A DNA stretch of 64,000 bases from positions 53,669-117,668 of the forward strand of contig JAEYLX010000034.1 in assembly GCA_023407575.1 (NCBI GenBank), written 5' to 3'. How positions within the stretch are numbered: position 1 is the first letter of the stretch; each line of letters opens with the position of its first letter. Made by a program: the position numbers and the translations under genes. Under the pieces are notes generated by a model that ran no database searches, had not been told where the DNA came from, and saw only the letters and a list, made by a program, of their open reading frames with translations. Positions 19,517-29,556 of this stretch are shown here, one piece after another. The stretch is from Bacillota bacterium (GTDB taxonomy: Bacteria; Bacillota; Clostridia; Lachnospirales; Lachnospiraceae).

Positions 19517-19602
19517 ACATTACCTACCCTCTCACTTGAAAATTCATTGTTAGTAATATTTCTGAAGAACTGATTGGCCAATCATCCTCTTAAGATAATT
19601 TA

Positions 19603-19671
19603 ATTATAATGGTAGTATACGCATGTTTCAATTTGAACAAATATTATTTTGTCGCTATTTAATAATGACAC
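19603..19671 (-). promoter_or_regulatory. mtlA promoter with upstream MtlR-like operator
   Basis: On the minus strand TTGAAA (19626-19631) and TATAAT (19603-19608) are 17 bp apart. Upstream, TTGTCGCTATTTAATAATGA (from 19649) is an imperfect palindrome with TGTC and GACA arms, the form reported for MtlR sites, placed where an activator would bind. Confidence 0.65.
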
Positions 19672-19707
19672 GATTAAATAGTAATGTTTTTTAGTGAAAT
19701 TAAACAG

Positions 19708-19756
19708 AAGAGGCCGATTACAATCTGCATACTATGCATTCTTGTAACAGCCTCTT
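19708..19756 (-). terminator. Terminator after the membrane-protein gene
   Basis: On the minus strand AAGAGGC...TTACAA pairs with TTGTAAT...GCCTCTT; the loop contains a small palindrome, TGCAT-AGT-ATGCA. It lies 120 bases past the next gene to the right. Together with the mtlA promoter it accounts for most of the 363-base gap 19517-19879; the remainder is AT-rich with nothing recognisable. Confidence 0.6.
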
Positions 19757-19879
19757 AATTACAAACAAATCACGTATCACTTATAATATTTGAATTAACT
19801 AGTATATTTAAGCTATTAACATTAAATGTAAATAACTTAATTTTACACCATACAAATATTAATATAATTATTACTATCA

Positions 19880-20677
19880 TTACTTTTTTAACTTAGGGTA
19901 TGCGATAATATAATATGTAAATATTATTAAACTGTATACAGCTTTAGTAATAATATTATTCCATAAAAATATTATTATAGGTGATATTATTACAATAGTT
20001 AGAGTAATAATGTTGAAAATATTGCTTTTAAATTTCTTATATACTATTAAGCTAATAACCAGACCAATTAAAATGAAATATAAAATAACAACAAAAATTC
20101 CAATCATAATTACGACTTGGTTAAGTAAACTTTCATCATTTAACGTTATTAAGAAATCAAAGCTAAAAATTAGTAATACAAGTGTTATAAATGTATAAAA
20201 TGTAGATATTATTATATTCAACAGTCCACTATTTTTTAAGATAAACTTGTAAAAACTAATAGCACTAGATGTATTCTTTTTACATATTGCATTTTGATTT
20301 CTTTTATAATATTCAAACTCTCCTATTATTTTTTCCTTTAATTCTTTCATTCTTACATTATTGTTTATATCAAAACTAAGAATATCTTCTTTTAGACTAT
20401 CCGAACAAATAGCTAATAAATTTAATATCTCGTAATAAAAATCTTCGTTACTTAATTTATGATTATCATGCTTTTTAATAAATAGTATTGTCTCATTAAA
20501 TCTTACTAATATATTATTTATTTCTTCATTTTCCTTTTTTTTATAACTATCTACATTGATATAGAAATGTTTAAACAGAATAATTGCAATAAGACAACAC
20601 ACCGCCCATAAAATTCCCTCTACTCCATTAATATTAAGTATAACCAATATCTCATTGATAAAATCAATAAAATCCAA
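19880..20677 (-). CDS. Hypothetical membrane protein
   Basis: 265 residues with a TTG start behind AGGAG. There is one membrane segment near residues 18-38, a soluble helical region of about 110 residues, and four hydrophobic segments between about 155 and 262. It is very Ile-, Asn- and Lys-rich. No family recognised. It follows the lgt gene by 26 bases and is probably in its operon. Confidence 0.65.
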   Translation of the reverse strand: MDFIDFINEILVILNINGVEGILWAVCCLIAIILFKHFYINVDSYKKKENEEINNILVRFNETILFIKKHDNHKLSNEDFYYEILNLLAICSDSLKEDILSFDINNNVRMKELKEKIIGEFEYYKRNQNAICKKNTSSAISFYKFILKNSGLLNIIISTFYTFITLVLLIFSFDFLITLNDESLLNQVVIMIGIFVVILYFILIGLVISLIVYKKFKSNIFNIITLTIVIISPIIIFLWNNIITKAVYSLIIFTYYIIAYPKLKK

Positions 20678-20703
20678 TTATGTTTCTCCTATATTCTTAT
20701 AAT

Positions 20704-21525
20704 TTAGTTCTCGTTTACTCTTTTATGATCTTTTAATATACTAAAAAATATTATAACAGCCAAAACAATAAAAATTATTGAAATATACTGTGAGGTAGTC
20801 AAATCATAATACTTGCCCCTTATAGCGTCACCTCGTATATATTCAATAAAAAACCTCCATATTCCATAGAAGAACAGATAAATCATACAACAAACACCAA
20901 GTCTTTTGCTTCTAATAAATACTATTAAATTAATAATAAATAAGATGGTCAAGAAGCCAGCTTCCAGCAACGGAACATTCCATACTGGTGTACCCACGGG
21001 AGCAGTAATACCCTGAAACCCTTCTATAGGATATGTAGGATATATAACCGCTAGGGGATTTGACTTTGTAGTAGCACTTCCCCAACAACAACCTCCAAAA
21101 AGACACCCAATTCTTCCAATCGCATGTGCCATTGGAATTGCAACGGCTCCAATATCAAGAAGCGGTAATAAAGGTGTTTTGAACATTCGGCAATATAAAA
21201 TCAAACCTGATATTCCACCAATTAGCCCACCATAGAATACGATCTCTCCAAAGATAAATCCTAATACACTTTCAAATGCCATTCCTTTATAAGCTTCATA
21301 GTGAGTAGCTACAGTTATAATATTTATCAATGGTTTTAATAGTACTGCACCTAATATGGCAAACGCTAAAGAAAAGAGATACGCTAGAATAAGGTCGCTC
21401 TTTTCTCTGCCATATCGCACTTTTATACAATAAGAAATGATAACATATGCTATTATACTGCCTAATACAATAAATAAGCCATAGGTGCCAATATGGCTAC
21501 CAAATATATGAATAATCGGATACAT
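20704..21525 (-). CDS. lgt: Prolipoprotein diacylglyceryl transferase
   Basis: About 273 residues from the ATG behind GAGG. Multi-pass membrane protein with the Lgt signature HAIGRIGCLFGGCCWG, the N-terminal GTYGLFIVLG and the C-terminal RFFIEYIRGD. It transfers diacylglycerol from phosphatidylglycerol to the lipobox cysteine of prolipoproteins. Several lipoproteins are encoded in this window. The short length and the extra Cys after GG suggest it could be a paralogue of the main Lgt. Confidence 0.88.
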   Translation of the reverse strand: MYPIIHIFGSHIGTYGLFIVLGSIIAYVIISYCIKVRYGREKSDLILAYLFSLAFAILGAVLLKPLINIITVATHYEAYKGMAFESVLGFIFGEIVFYGGLIGGISGLILYCRMFKTPLLPLLDIGAVAIPMAHAIGRIGCLFGGCCWGSATTKSNPLAVIYPTYPIEGFQGITAPVGTPVWNVPLLEAGFLTILFIINLIVFIRSKRLGVCCMIYLFFYGIWRFFIEYIRGDAIRGKYYDLTTSQYISIIFIVLAVIIFFSILKDHKRVNEN

Positions 21526-21539
21526 AATAAACCTCAAAA

Positions 21540-21563
21540 GGCGGCAGCCTAAGCTACCGCCCT
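21540..21563 (-). terminator. Hairpin between DUF4190-like gene and lgt
   Basis: On the minus strand AGGGCGGTAGC-TTA-GGCTGCCGCCT is followed by TTTTG. It overlaps the leader of lgt, so it may reduce rather than stop readthrough. Confidence 0.6.
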
Positions 21564-21582
21564 AGTAATCAATGTTGTTAAT

Positions 21583-21855
21583 TTAGTATGTTGCAGTTGT
21601 TGCTAAAGAAGCCAGTAAGCCTCCGCAAAGAACCATTAATAAAACAGCTCCTACAAGACCGATAATTGATAAAACGATACCTGCAGTTGCCATACCAGTT
21701 GGCTCGCCTATACTTTTTGATCTGTTTTTTCCTACAACGCCTAATATTAATCCAATGAGAGCACATAAGAAACCAACATAAGGAACCACTAAACCACAAA
21801 TTCCCAAAACTAAAGATGCTACTGACAAGCCTTTTCCTGAACCTGTATTGCCCAT
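21583..21855 (-). CDS. Small DUF4190-like membrane protein
   Basis: 90 residues with two Gly-rich hydrophobic segments (LSVASLVLGICGLVVPYVG and TAGIVLSIIGLVGAVLL) separated by a polar loop, the pattern of DUF4190 proteins. Function unknown. A strong GGGAGG precedes the ATG. Confidence 0.7.
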   Translation of the reverse strand: MGNTGSGKGLSVASLVLGICGLVVPYVGFLCALIGLILGVVGKNRSKSIGEPTGMATAGIVLSIIGLVGAVLLMVLCGGLLASLATTATY

Positions 21856-22041
21856 ATAAATATCCTCCCTATTATGTAATAAAATAATGCTAATAAATGT
21901 ATTTTATAAATATAATATAAATATTTTATAAATTTTTGTCAAGAAATATTCCATATAATCTCATATATTGCTGTAATATGCTATTATTCACCTTTATATA
22001 ACAAAAAACTACGAAACTATGGTATTAGTTAGTAATTCCAG

Positions 22042-22686
22042 TTAAAACAATCGGAAAAAAGCAAGTAATATTAAGATGATACCGCTTAACCAGGATAGAC
22101 GAAAAGGAACCTTATCACTTAGCTTCATTCCGATTAACTCACCTGATTTTACTGCCAGTGCGCTAAATAATACAGACGATATTAATATTGCCAAAATGCT
22201 TACATTTACTAGTGCTGCACCTGCCCCTGCTACCAAACTATCAATGGATAAGGCCGTAGCAATGGATAAGGCCTCTTTGGGTGAAAGAACTTTGGAATCA
22301 TCCACATCGGCTTCATTGGGGTTCGCATAGATATTTAGAATAAAATTAAGATTTAACATACTAAATTCAATCTGCTTATTTATTGTGGTATGCTTGTTAA
22401 TAATTGATTTTATAAGGTTATCTAGAAGTTTAAAAACACCTAAAAGAAATAATATGCCAAAAGAGATTACATGTAAGATACTACTAGGTAAAAATGGCTT
22501 TAAAAAAGTACCAAGCACTAGAGAAAGCCCCAATACAGCTGTACACACAAAGGAGACAACTGCTACGGAGCTTACCGGAATTTTTATTTTATTGCTGCCA
22601 TAAGCAATACTAGCAATTAATGCATCGGTAGATAATGCAATTACAAATACAACTGACTCCACAATTTTATATATAACATCATTCAT
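22042..22686 (-). CDS. ytaF: YtaF-like sporulation membrane protein
   Basis: 214 residues with six membrane segments in two related halves, each carrying an Asp motif (ALSTDALIASIAYG and ALSIDSLVAGAG), as in YtaF and the related manganese exporter MntP. A polar loop of about 35 residues with PNEADVDDSKV separates the halves. YtaF is linked to sporulation in Bacilli and Clostridia, which fits a spore-forming host. Its transport role is unproven. Confidence 0.82.
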   Translation of the reverse strand: MNDVIYKIVESVVFVIALSTDALIASIAYGSNKIKIPVSSVAVVSFVCTAVLGLSLVLGTFLKPFLPSSILHVISFGILFLLGVFKLLDNLIKSIINKHTTINKQIEFSMLNLNFILNIYANPNEADVDDSKVLSPKEALSIATALSIDSLVAGAGAALVNVSILAILISSVLFSALAVKSGELIGMKLSDKVPFRLSWLSGIILILLAFFRLF

Positions 22687-22828
22687 AAAAAAACAACCTT
22701 AGTTATATCGTCGAGATTATCTTATGAGGGATAGTTGTACCAAGTTACCGATAAATAACTTTTAGGTTTCTTAACATTAATGGCGTAATATTTTATTGAA
22801 TATATTTCCTGAAGTTGCAGCATTAAAT

Positions 22829-23425
22829 CTAACATATGCAATACTTATCATTCCATAGCTGAACTTCAATATAATGATGCTTTTCGACAATTTCGTTCAT
22901 AAATTCATCAATTGTACCTATATATTCCCTAATAGTCTTATAAAGCGTTTCTTTAGTAATCATTGTAACTGAACCCGTTCTTTGGAATACTGATCCACTG
23001 TCTCCCAATGTAAAACTAATAAATTCGTCCGGTATATTCTTAAGATAAATCTTAGTAATAGTTCCCCCATCAAACCACTTATTCAGGTATTCACTACCTT
23101 GTAAAACAAATGAAAGTGGATGTGTTTCTTTCGGGTTCCCTCCCATTGAAATAAACAGCTTATAAAGATATGTATCTTGTTTCATTCTTAAATTATAATA
23201 GTTAATGAAGTCCGCAAAACGATAAAATGAAGTAGTATTTGGATTATCCATAGCCAATTTATCTGCTAATAAAAATGCCTCTTTTTTAGGTAACCTCACA
23301 ATATTCTTAAAAGGTTCACAATTTGGATGACAGTAGTTTACTATTTGTAATTCATTAATATCTATCGGCATATATTTCCTTCCTGATATGTTATTTTTAA
23401 GGAAATCTTTATTCTCAACTTCCAT
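22829..23425 (-). CDS. Hypothetical protein
   Basis: 198 residues, no signal peptide or membrane segment, mixed alpha/beta composition. It has several aromatic residues and a Cys-rich ending (YCIC). I do not recognise the family. CAGGA precedes the ATG. The gene stands alone between ytaF and lacI. Confidence 0.6.
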   Translation of the reverse strand: MEVENKDFLKNNISGRKYMPIDINELQIVNYCHPNCEPFKNIVRLPKKEAFLLADKLAMDNPNTTSFYRFADFINYYNLRMKQDTYLYKLFISMGGNPKETHPLSFVLQGSEYLNKWFDGGTITKIYLKNIPDEFISFTLGDSGSVFQRTGSVTMITKETLYKTIREYIGTIDEFMNEIVEKHHYIEVQLWNDKYCIC

Positions 23426-23468
23426 TATATTCCTGGCTTATAAATTTTACAATTTTATTTGACGTACT

Positions 23469-23498
23469 AAAAAACCAGCCTAATAATTCGACTGGTTT
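23469..23498 (-). terminator. Terminator after lacI-type gene
   Basis: On the minus strand AAACCAG and CTGGTTT pair around a 13-base loop, followed by TTTTT. It ends the starch operon. Confidence 0.8.
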
Positions 23499-23511
23499 CC
23501 TTTTATTATCT

Positions 23512-24528
23512 TTATATTCTTCTTCGAGTGGATTCCCTTACAATCAGATTTGGAAGTGTTGTATAAGACTGTACTTGAAGATTAGGTTTCTTTATTTTAT
23601 TTAATATTAATTTTCCTGCCTGAACACCCACATCATATACATCAATATTTACTACCGTAAGCATTGGGTCTGTAATTTGGGAGAAGGGATAATCATCAAA
23701 GGTTATTATACCCATTTGTTTTGGTATTGCTATCGCATGTCCTGTGATTGATTTTACAACTCCGAGCGCAATGTGATTATTGGCACAGATCACTGCATCC
23801 GGAATTGTTTCTCCTGCAAATAGCTGTTCCATCATTCGATTTCCATCCAGCCTTGTGGATTTTCCTCTTTTGATAAAGGCTTCCTCTAATTTAAGCTTTC
23901 GGTCTGATAATGCAGTGATGGCACCCTGGAGTCTTCTGGTACTAATCATGTCACTATCCACACCACCAATAAAAGCTATCTTGCGATACCCCTGATCCAG
24001 CAGATGTGTGGCAGCAATTTCACCGGACAGGTAATTATTATTATCAATCCAGCAGAGCTGACTTTCAAAGCTCGGATAGCCAATCACTATGTGAGGAAAG
24101 CCCGCCTTTAAAATACGCAAAGAGATCTCCTTTGTAATCACAGATGCATGAATAACAATTCCATCTGCACTATTCTGGGAAAGGATACGGTCAATGACCT
24201 CCAACTGGTTCTCCTGATTGATACTAAGAACACTTAAAGTATAATTCTTACTGCTTAAGATGCTCTGAAGTCCCGACATAATCTCGAACATATGCGGATT
24301 AACAAAGGCTGTATTGCGCTCCAGATTAGTTATAAAGATGATGTTACGGGTGGACCTCCTGGCAAAATTCTGTGCTCGAAGATTGGGGTGATAGTTTAAC
24401 TCCTTCATCACCTGTTTTACCCGTTCCACTGTAGCTTCGGATATCGATGGTACATGATTGATTACCTTTGACACCGTTGCGGTAGAAACTTCCGCCTTCT
24501 TCGCCACATCCTTAATTGTAACTGCCAT
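23512..24528 (-). CDS. LacI-family regulator of the starch/maltodextrin operon
   Basis: About 338 residues from the ATG that follows AGGAGG (24528); the frame continues eight codons upstream without support. The HTH is VTIKDVAKKAEVSTATVSKVIN and the hinge helix HPNLRAQNFARR; the rest is a periplasmic-binding-type effector domain. It is the last gene of the operon and is the likely reader of the palindromes at 30254-30350. The ligand is probably maltose or a maltodextrin. Confidence 0.92.
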   Translation of the reverse strand: MAVTIKDVAKKAEVSTATVSKVINHVPSISEATVERVKQVMKELNYHPNLRAQNFARRSTRNIIFITNLERNTAFVNPHMFEIMSGLQSILSSKNYTLSVLSINQENQLEVIDRILSQNSADGIVIHASVITKEISLRILKAGFPHIVIGYPSFESQLCWIDNNNYLSGEIAATHLLDQGYRKIAFIGGVDSDMISTRRLQGAITALSDRKLKLEEAFIKRGKSTRLDGNRMMEQLFAGETIPDAVICANNHIALGVVKSITGHAIAIPKQMGIITFDDYPFSQITDPMLTVVNIDVYDVGVQAGKLILNKIKKPNLQVQSYTTLPNLIVRESTRRRI

Positions 24529-24561
24529 AACCACCCTCCTGTTACACTTCACCTATAAATC

Positions 24562-26301
24562 TTACTTATTATAATCCAAAGTCTTCCTTTTTGCAATGAG
24601 GTACCCATAGCCTGATAAACTGCCAGCATTATAACCGGATTGCATTAAAATCTCATATTCGGTCTCCGACAGTTCAAAACCAACTTCCTTGCTACCGGCA
24701 TTCAGAGCAATGATCAAGCTTTCCTTATCCGTATATCGTTCAAAGGCATATATTTTTTTACTCTCTGGAGCATAAATAGTACGATACTCCCCTCTTCTTA
24801 ACGCTGCCTGCTCTTTTCGAAGGGCAATTGCCTGCTGATAAAAAAGAAACATCTCATCTTCTTCGTCCCAACGCATTGGACTACGATATTCCTCCTCTAA
24901 AAGTCCTGCAATTTGCTGCTCATCCCCATAGAAGACCGAAGGTGGTCCGATAAAGGTCATCTGAAAAAGTATTGCCAATCGAAATCTGGACAAATCCTTC
25001 TCACACAGGGACAGGAATCTCGATACATCATGACTGTCCAGAAGATTCAGTTGTCCGTAAAGCATGTTCTTGTTATATCTCATTCTCATATGAGTAACCC
25101 TCGCATCAAATTCCTCGGCATCCATGGTCTGGCAGGCAAAGAATTCCTTGCAATTCTTGCGAAAATCATAATTCATGGAGGAATCAAACTGGTCTCCCTG
25201 CAGCCAATGCTGCGCCGTCTCCCAAACCTCCCCTATTAGGAAACTGTCGGGTTTTACGCTCTTTGCAGTTTTTCGAAACGCACGCCAAAAGTCATCATTC
25301 ACCTCACTGGCAACATCCAGTCTCCAGCCGTCAACATCAAATTCCTGCAGCCAATGAGCACAAACCTTGCAGAAATATTCTAATACCTCAGGGTGAGAGG
25401 TATTCATCTTTGGCATTAAACGTTCATACCCAAAGCAATCGTAGTTTGGAATATCCTCCATATTGTCAGGCTTAATCACTGGATAGCTTAGTCGGTAAAA
25501 CCAGTCCTTATAGCGACTGTCCTCTCCCTTTTCCACTACATCCAGAAATGCAAAGAAATTCCAGCCACAGTGGTTGAACACACCATCGATGATTACCTTA
25601 ATTCCATGTCTGTGATAGGTTTGCACCAGGTTCTTAAATTCCTCATCCGACCCAAAGCAGGGGTCAACATGAAAATAATCAATTAAATCGTATTTATGAT
25701 ACTCACCAGCCACAAAGAAAGGATTAATATAGATACAGTTAAAGCCTAGCTTTTGAATATAATCCACATTTTCCGTAATTCCATGGATGCTGCCTCCGAG
25801 CTTTCCTCTGGTGGGTATTCCCTGATAATCTACTTCCCTGGCTTCTAAACTAATGCTGCGACGGGAGGTGGCAAAGCTGTCCGGAAATATATTATAAATC
25901 ACGGCATCCTTTGCCCATTCCGGAGTTTCCGCAATATCCTCCCGTCGATTAAAAGGAAACTGGTAGTAGTCTGATCTGCTGTCTACTGTGTGGGTATGGA
26001 ACAAATCCGAATAATATAGTAAGGTTTCTTTTTCATCACTTACCTCAAAATAATAACATATTCTGGTGTAAGGACTTTGCAGTACAACTTCGAAATAATC
26101 AAATAGCTGATCCTGTGCCACCAGCTCCATATCGGTGTAAGAAAATATCACAGGAGTTACCCGGCAGGATCTGTCACCATAAAATAACCGACAGCTTTTT
26201 AAGTCTCCTCTTGCTGCTCTTAAGCGAAATACCACATGAGTTTCATCTACACCATGGGCATAGTTTGACATCGGAATATGTAATATAGCTTCTCGTTTCA
26301 T
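24562..26301 (-). CDS. Cytoplasmic GH13 alpha-glycosidase, neopullulanase/cyclomaltodextrinase type
   Basis: About 579 residues, no signal peptide. The N-terminal carbohydrate-binding domain (about 1-120) is typical of GH13 subfamily 20. The catalytic barrel has IIDGVFNH, the nucleophile Asp in DGWRLDVASEV, the acid/base Glu in LIGEVWE and the stabilising Asp in LDSHDVSRF. It would break imported maltodextrins to glucose and maltose. The start is the ATG behind GGAG (26301). It sits between the permease genes and lacI. Confidence 0.9.
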   Translation of the reverse strand: MKREAILHIPMSNYAHGVDETHVVFRLRAARGDLKSCRLFYGDRSCRVTPVIFSYTDMELVAQDQLFDYFEVVLQSPYTRICYYFEVSDEKETLLYYSDLFHTHTVDSRSDYYQFPFNRREDIAETPEWAKDAVIYNIFPDSFATSRRSISLEAREVDYQGIPTRGKLGGSIHGITENVDYIQKLGFNCIYINPFFVAGEYHKYDLIDYFHVDPCFGSDEEFKNLVQTYHRHGIKVIIDGVFNHCGWNFFAFLDVVEKGEDSRYKDWFYRLSYPVIKPDNMEDIPNYDCFGYERLMPKMNTSHPEVLEYFCKVCAHWLQEFDVDGWRLDVASEVNDDFWRAFRKTAKSVKPDSFLIGEVWETAQHWLQGDQFDSSMNYDFRKNCKEFFACQTMDAEEFDARVTHMRMRYNKNMLYGQLNLLDSHDVSRFLSLCEKDLSRFRLAILFQMTFIGPPSVFYGDEQQIAGLLEEEYRSPMRWDEEDEMFLFYQQAIALRKEQAALRRGEYRTIYAPESKKIYAFERYTDKESLIIALNAGSKEVGFELSETEYEILMQSGYNAGSLSGYGYLIAKRKTLDYNK

Positions 26302-26344
26302 CAGTGTCTCCATTCCGCTGCTTCTGGCAGCTGTTTTTCAAAAC

Positions 26345-27187
26345 TTAACCCTTCACGCCTCCGACCGTAAGACCGGATACCATATATTTTTGGAATTTAA
26401 AAAATATAATTAGAATTGGCAAGGATATTAATAAGGAAGCTGCAGAGAATATCGGCCAGTTTCCTGACATTTCTGTGGCTTGCAAGGAATATAAGCCTCC
26501 TGCCAAAGTATAATTTTCTGTTCCCGTCATAAAGGTAATGGCAAAGATATATTCATTCCATACAAAAATCAGAATCATCACCATAACAACAATGATGGAG
26601 GGTCTTGCCAGCGGAAGAATAATTCTTGTAACTAACTGCAAATCAGTGGCACCGTCCATCTTACCTGCTTCTTCAATTTCATTGGGTATCGTATCAAAAT
26701 ACCCTTTCAAATTCCACAATCCAAAAATACACATAGTTCCGGTATAAATAATAATCAGTCCCAACTTTGAATCCATTAACCCCATCGTACTGATTAACTT
26801 ATATATTGCCAGCATGGATAGTATGGAGGGAAAGGCATTTAGGATTAATAAAAGGTATAAGATTGTTTTCTTACCCGGAAAGCGGAACCTAGAAAAGGCA
26901 TAGGCCGAAGGGATTGCAAAGGTCAGGGATAGTATGACAGTGGATACCGCCAAGAGTAAGCTGTTCTTCAGCCACAAAAGCACCGGCTCCTCAAAAAGTA
27001 CAGCTCTATAATTCTTTAACGTCAGTGCCTTGGGAAGAAAGCTGAATTCCTTGCTTAGCAGGCTATTCTGGGCACTTAAAGATACCGAAAGGGCATACAA
27101 GATCGGTACCATACTGATAAAGCACACAAGAATTAATACGATATGAACAACGGATAATTGAATTCGCTCTTTTTTCTTTTTGCTCAT
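26345..27187 (-). CDS. malG: ABC transporter permease, MalG type
   Basis: 280 residues, six membrane segments, with the ATPase-contact (EAA) loop EIEEAGKMDGATDLQLVTRIILPLARP. It is the second half of the maltodextrin channel. Its ATG overlaps the stop of the upstream permease gene by 4 bases, indicating translational coupling. No ATPase gene is in the operon, so a shared MsmX-type ATPase encoded elsewhere is expected. Confidence 0.92.
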   Translation of the reverse strand: MSKKKKERIQLSVVHIVLILVCFISMVPILYALSVSLSAQNSLLSKEFSFLPKALTLKNYRAVLFEEPVLLWLKNSLLLAVSTVILSLTFAIPSAYAFSRFRFPGKKTILYLLLILNAFPSILSMLAIYKLISTMGLMDSKLGLIIIYTGTMCIFGLWNLKGYFDTIPNEIEEAGKMDGATDLQLVTRIILPLARPSIIVVMVMILIFVWNEYIFAITFMTGTENYTLAGGLYSLQATEMSGNWPIFSAASLLISLPILIIFFKFQKYMVSGLTVGGVKG

Positions 27188-28071
27188 GCTCCCTTCAGCT
27201 CCTTTCTGGTAAACAGTGTAAACAAGATTAATATTGCAAAAATCAGTACCGATATAGCTGAACTATATCCATAATTATTAGTGACAAACGCATTCTCGTG
27301 GGCATAAGTCAGAATGGTATGAATATTTGCTCCGGTCTTGGCACCTGATTGTTGTGTCAACAAATAGATAATGTCAAATTGCTTAAAGGTTGTAAAAATC
27401 GTAATTATGATAGCGGGTGCCACAACCGGACGAATTGAGGGTATTGTAATATAACCTGCCTTTTTCAGCCACCCTGCTCCATCCAGCTCCGCACTTTCAT
27501 AATAGGAACGATCCACACTTTGCAAAGCACCATCAATTATCATAATCATGAAAGGCAATGCCAACCACAGATTAACCGCGGTACAGGATAGAAATGCGGT
27601 CACATCATTGTTCAACCACCGTACGGGTTCGATTCCCAATCGCTCCAGCCATTGATTTAATAATCCGAACTTGGAATTGAACATCCCCGTCTTCCATAAT
27701 AAGATTGATACATATCCAGGCATTGCCCAGGGAAACATTAAGATAGTCTTATACACATTCCGACATCTGAGCTTATTGGTATTTAGTAATAATGCCAATG
27801 CAAAAGCAATTACCATCTGCAATACCATATTAACGCCTGTCCACACCACTGTCATAATTAATGCCCGAAGGAAGCCGGAGTCGGCTACCAACAGAGCCTT
27901 CTTATAATTTTGCAGTCCTTGTACGGTATAGTCAAACCAGTGATATACATTCATATTGGTCAGTGAGATATATCCGGTATAAAGAATGGGAAATACCACA
28001 ACAATTACTATAATACTTAAGGCTGGAAGAGCATATAAATAAGGTTTCCAGTTATGTTTTTTCTTTTTCAC
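27184..28071 (-). CDS. malF: ABC transporter permease, MalF type
   Basis: 295 residues with a GTG start. Six membrane segments and the EAA loop YESAELDGAGWLKKAGYITIP. It is shorter than enterobacterial MalF because it lacks the large periplasmic loop, as is normal in Firmicutes. Partner of the MalG and MalE-type proteins encoded on either side. Confidence 0.92.
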   Translation of the reverse strand: MKKKKHNWKPYLYALPALSIIVIVVVFPILYTGYISLTNMNVYHWFDYTVQGLQNYKKALLVADSGFLRALIMTVVWTGVNMVLQMVIAFALALLLNTNKLRCRNVYKTILMFPWAMPGYVSILLWKTGMFNSKFGLLNQWLERLGIEPVRWLNNDVTAFLSCTAVNLWLALPFMIMIIDGALQSVDRSYYESAELDGAGWLKKAGYITIPSIRPVVAPAIIITIFTTFKQFDIIYLLTQQSGAKTGANIHTILTYAHENAFVTNNYGYSSAISVLIFAILILFTLFTRKELKGA

Positions 28072-28092
28072 GTCACACGCTTACCTTTCCTA

Positions 28093-29400
28093 CTACTTCA
28101 TTGCAGCAATCAAATCTTCCGCTTCCTTCTGGGCTTTCCTGGCTTCCTCACTGGGGTCTCCTCCGCTCATGTTAATGGAAGCCAGCATGTTACTGGTCAC
28201 CGACCACATTACATCCATCTCTGGTAAATTGGGCATGGAAACAGCTTTCTCTGCAGTATCTTTCATCATCATTACCATTTCATCCTGTTTCACGGTCTCA
28301 TCTTCATAACAAAGCTTATTGGCAGGTGCACAACCGCTGGCATTGGCCATTGCGATTCCAATATCAGTATTGGTTAAAAGATTTAATACTTCGGTTATAG
28401 CAGCTTTCTTTTTCTCTGCTGCCACCTTCAGTACATGGATACCCTGGGTTCCTGAATATGGAGCCAAAGGCAGACCGGTTTCATCTACGACAGGCATGGA
28501 AGCAAAGCCCAAATCAATCCCTCTGCTTCGGATACTTGGTACCAGCCAGGGTCCGCCAATAATGGAATCTGCCATTCCTTCCAGGAACAGAATATTTACC
28601 GTATTATAGTCGCTTTCCCCCGGCATATAATCCACGAATTTCTTATGGTAAGTTAAAGCCTGAACAGACTGAGCAGAGTTAAGTTCCGGGATTCCCTGTT
28701 CATCAATTACTGTACCTCCAAAACCATGAATCCATGGGATACTGTAGTAAGCGGTACTATGCTGCTCTACAAAGCCATATCTGTCACCGGTGGTGTTCTC
28801 TTTCATATAGGTATATAATCCTTCCGTCGTTGTGGGTACCTCATCCTCACTCATATACTCCTTGTTATACATAAAAAGGAGGGTCTCATAATACAACGGT
28901 AACTGGTAAATTTCATCTTTATACTTAGCTGCGGATACTGTTACATCCATGTAATTCTTATATACATCTTCTGAAATAAAATCCGTAATTGGAGCCAGTA
29001 TACCCATCTCCGCATAAACTCCGATTTTATCATGAGCAAAAAAATACATATCCGGTGCTGATTTTGGATCGTTGCCCACTAATTTTAGTGCATCCGTCAG
29101 CCCTTCCTTCTTAATAAGTGTTACAACAATTTGTGGCGCCAGTTTATCAAGCTCCGCCTGTAACACAGAAGCAACCGCCTCTTCCTTATCATGCCAGATG
29201 GTCAGTTCCACCGGCTCGGATGAAGTGTTATCTGCCTCGCTGCCGGAAGTATTCTCTTGATTATCTGTATTTGCCTTTGAACCACTCCCGGTTTCCTGTT
29301 GCTTGGCATCAGAACTTCCCTGCTGTTCATTTCCTTTACAACCCGCCAAGACAACTACCATTGAAATTAATAGTAATAGATATAATAGCAATTTTCTCAT
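28093..29400 (-). CDS. malE: Maltodextrin-binding lipoprotein, MalE type
   Basis: About 435 residues from the ATG behind GGAGAG (29400). The lipoprotein signal ends at VVLAGC, followed by a Ser/Gly/Asn-rich linker of about 40 residues and a family-1 sugar-binding fold (LTIWHDKEEAVASVL at its start, PLYYETLLFMYNKEY and GGPWLVPSIRSRG inside). It delivers maltodextrins to MalFG. Confidence 0.92.
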   Translation of the reverse strand: MRKLLLYLLLLISMVVVLAGCKGNEQQGSSDAKQQETGSGSKANTDNQENTSGSEADNTSSEPVELTIWHDKEEAVASVLQAELDKLAPQIVVTLIKKEGLTDALKLVGNDPKSAPDMYFFAHDKIGVYAEMGILAPITDFISEDVYKNYMDVTVSAAKYKDEIYQLPLYYETLLFMYNKEYMSEDEVPTTTEGLYTYMKENTTGDRYGFVEQHSTAYYSIPWIHGFGGTVIDEQGIPELNSAQSVQALTYHKKFVDYMPGESDYNTVNILFLEGMADSIIGGPWLVPSIRSRGIDLGFASMPVVDETGLPLAPYSGTQGIHVLKVAAEKKKAAITEVLNLLTNTDIGIAMANASGCAPANKLCYEDETVKQDEMVMMMKDTAEKAVSMPNLPEMDVMWSVTSNMLASINMSGGDPSEEARKAQKEAEDLIAAMK

Positions 29401-29452
29401 ATCTCTCTCCATTTCCGCACACATGCTCTGCTCATATTCCCAATCTTAAGAA

Positions 29453-29484
29453 AATGAGGAACGCTAAATGCTACGTTCCTCATT
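29453..29484 (-). terminator. Intercistronic terminator between the CBM26 gene and malE
   Basis: On the minus strand AATGAGGAACG and CGTTCCTCATT pair around a 10-base loop, followed by TTTTCTT. It would favour the CBM26 transcript over malEFG. Confidence 0.75.
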
Positions 29485-29556
29485 CTTCAATATTGTCAGC
29501 AGCAGTTCCCAGTTAATTGGCCAAACAACAATGGGGGATTGCTCTTTGGTATCTCT

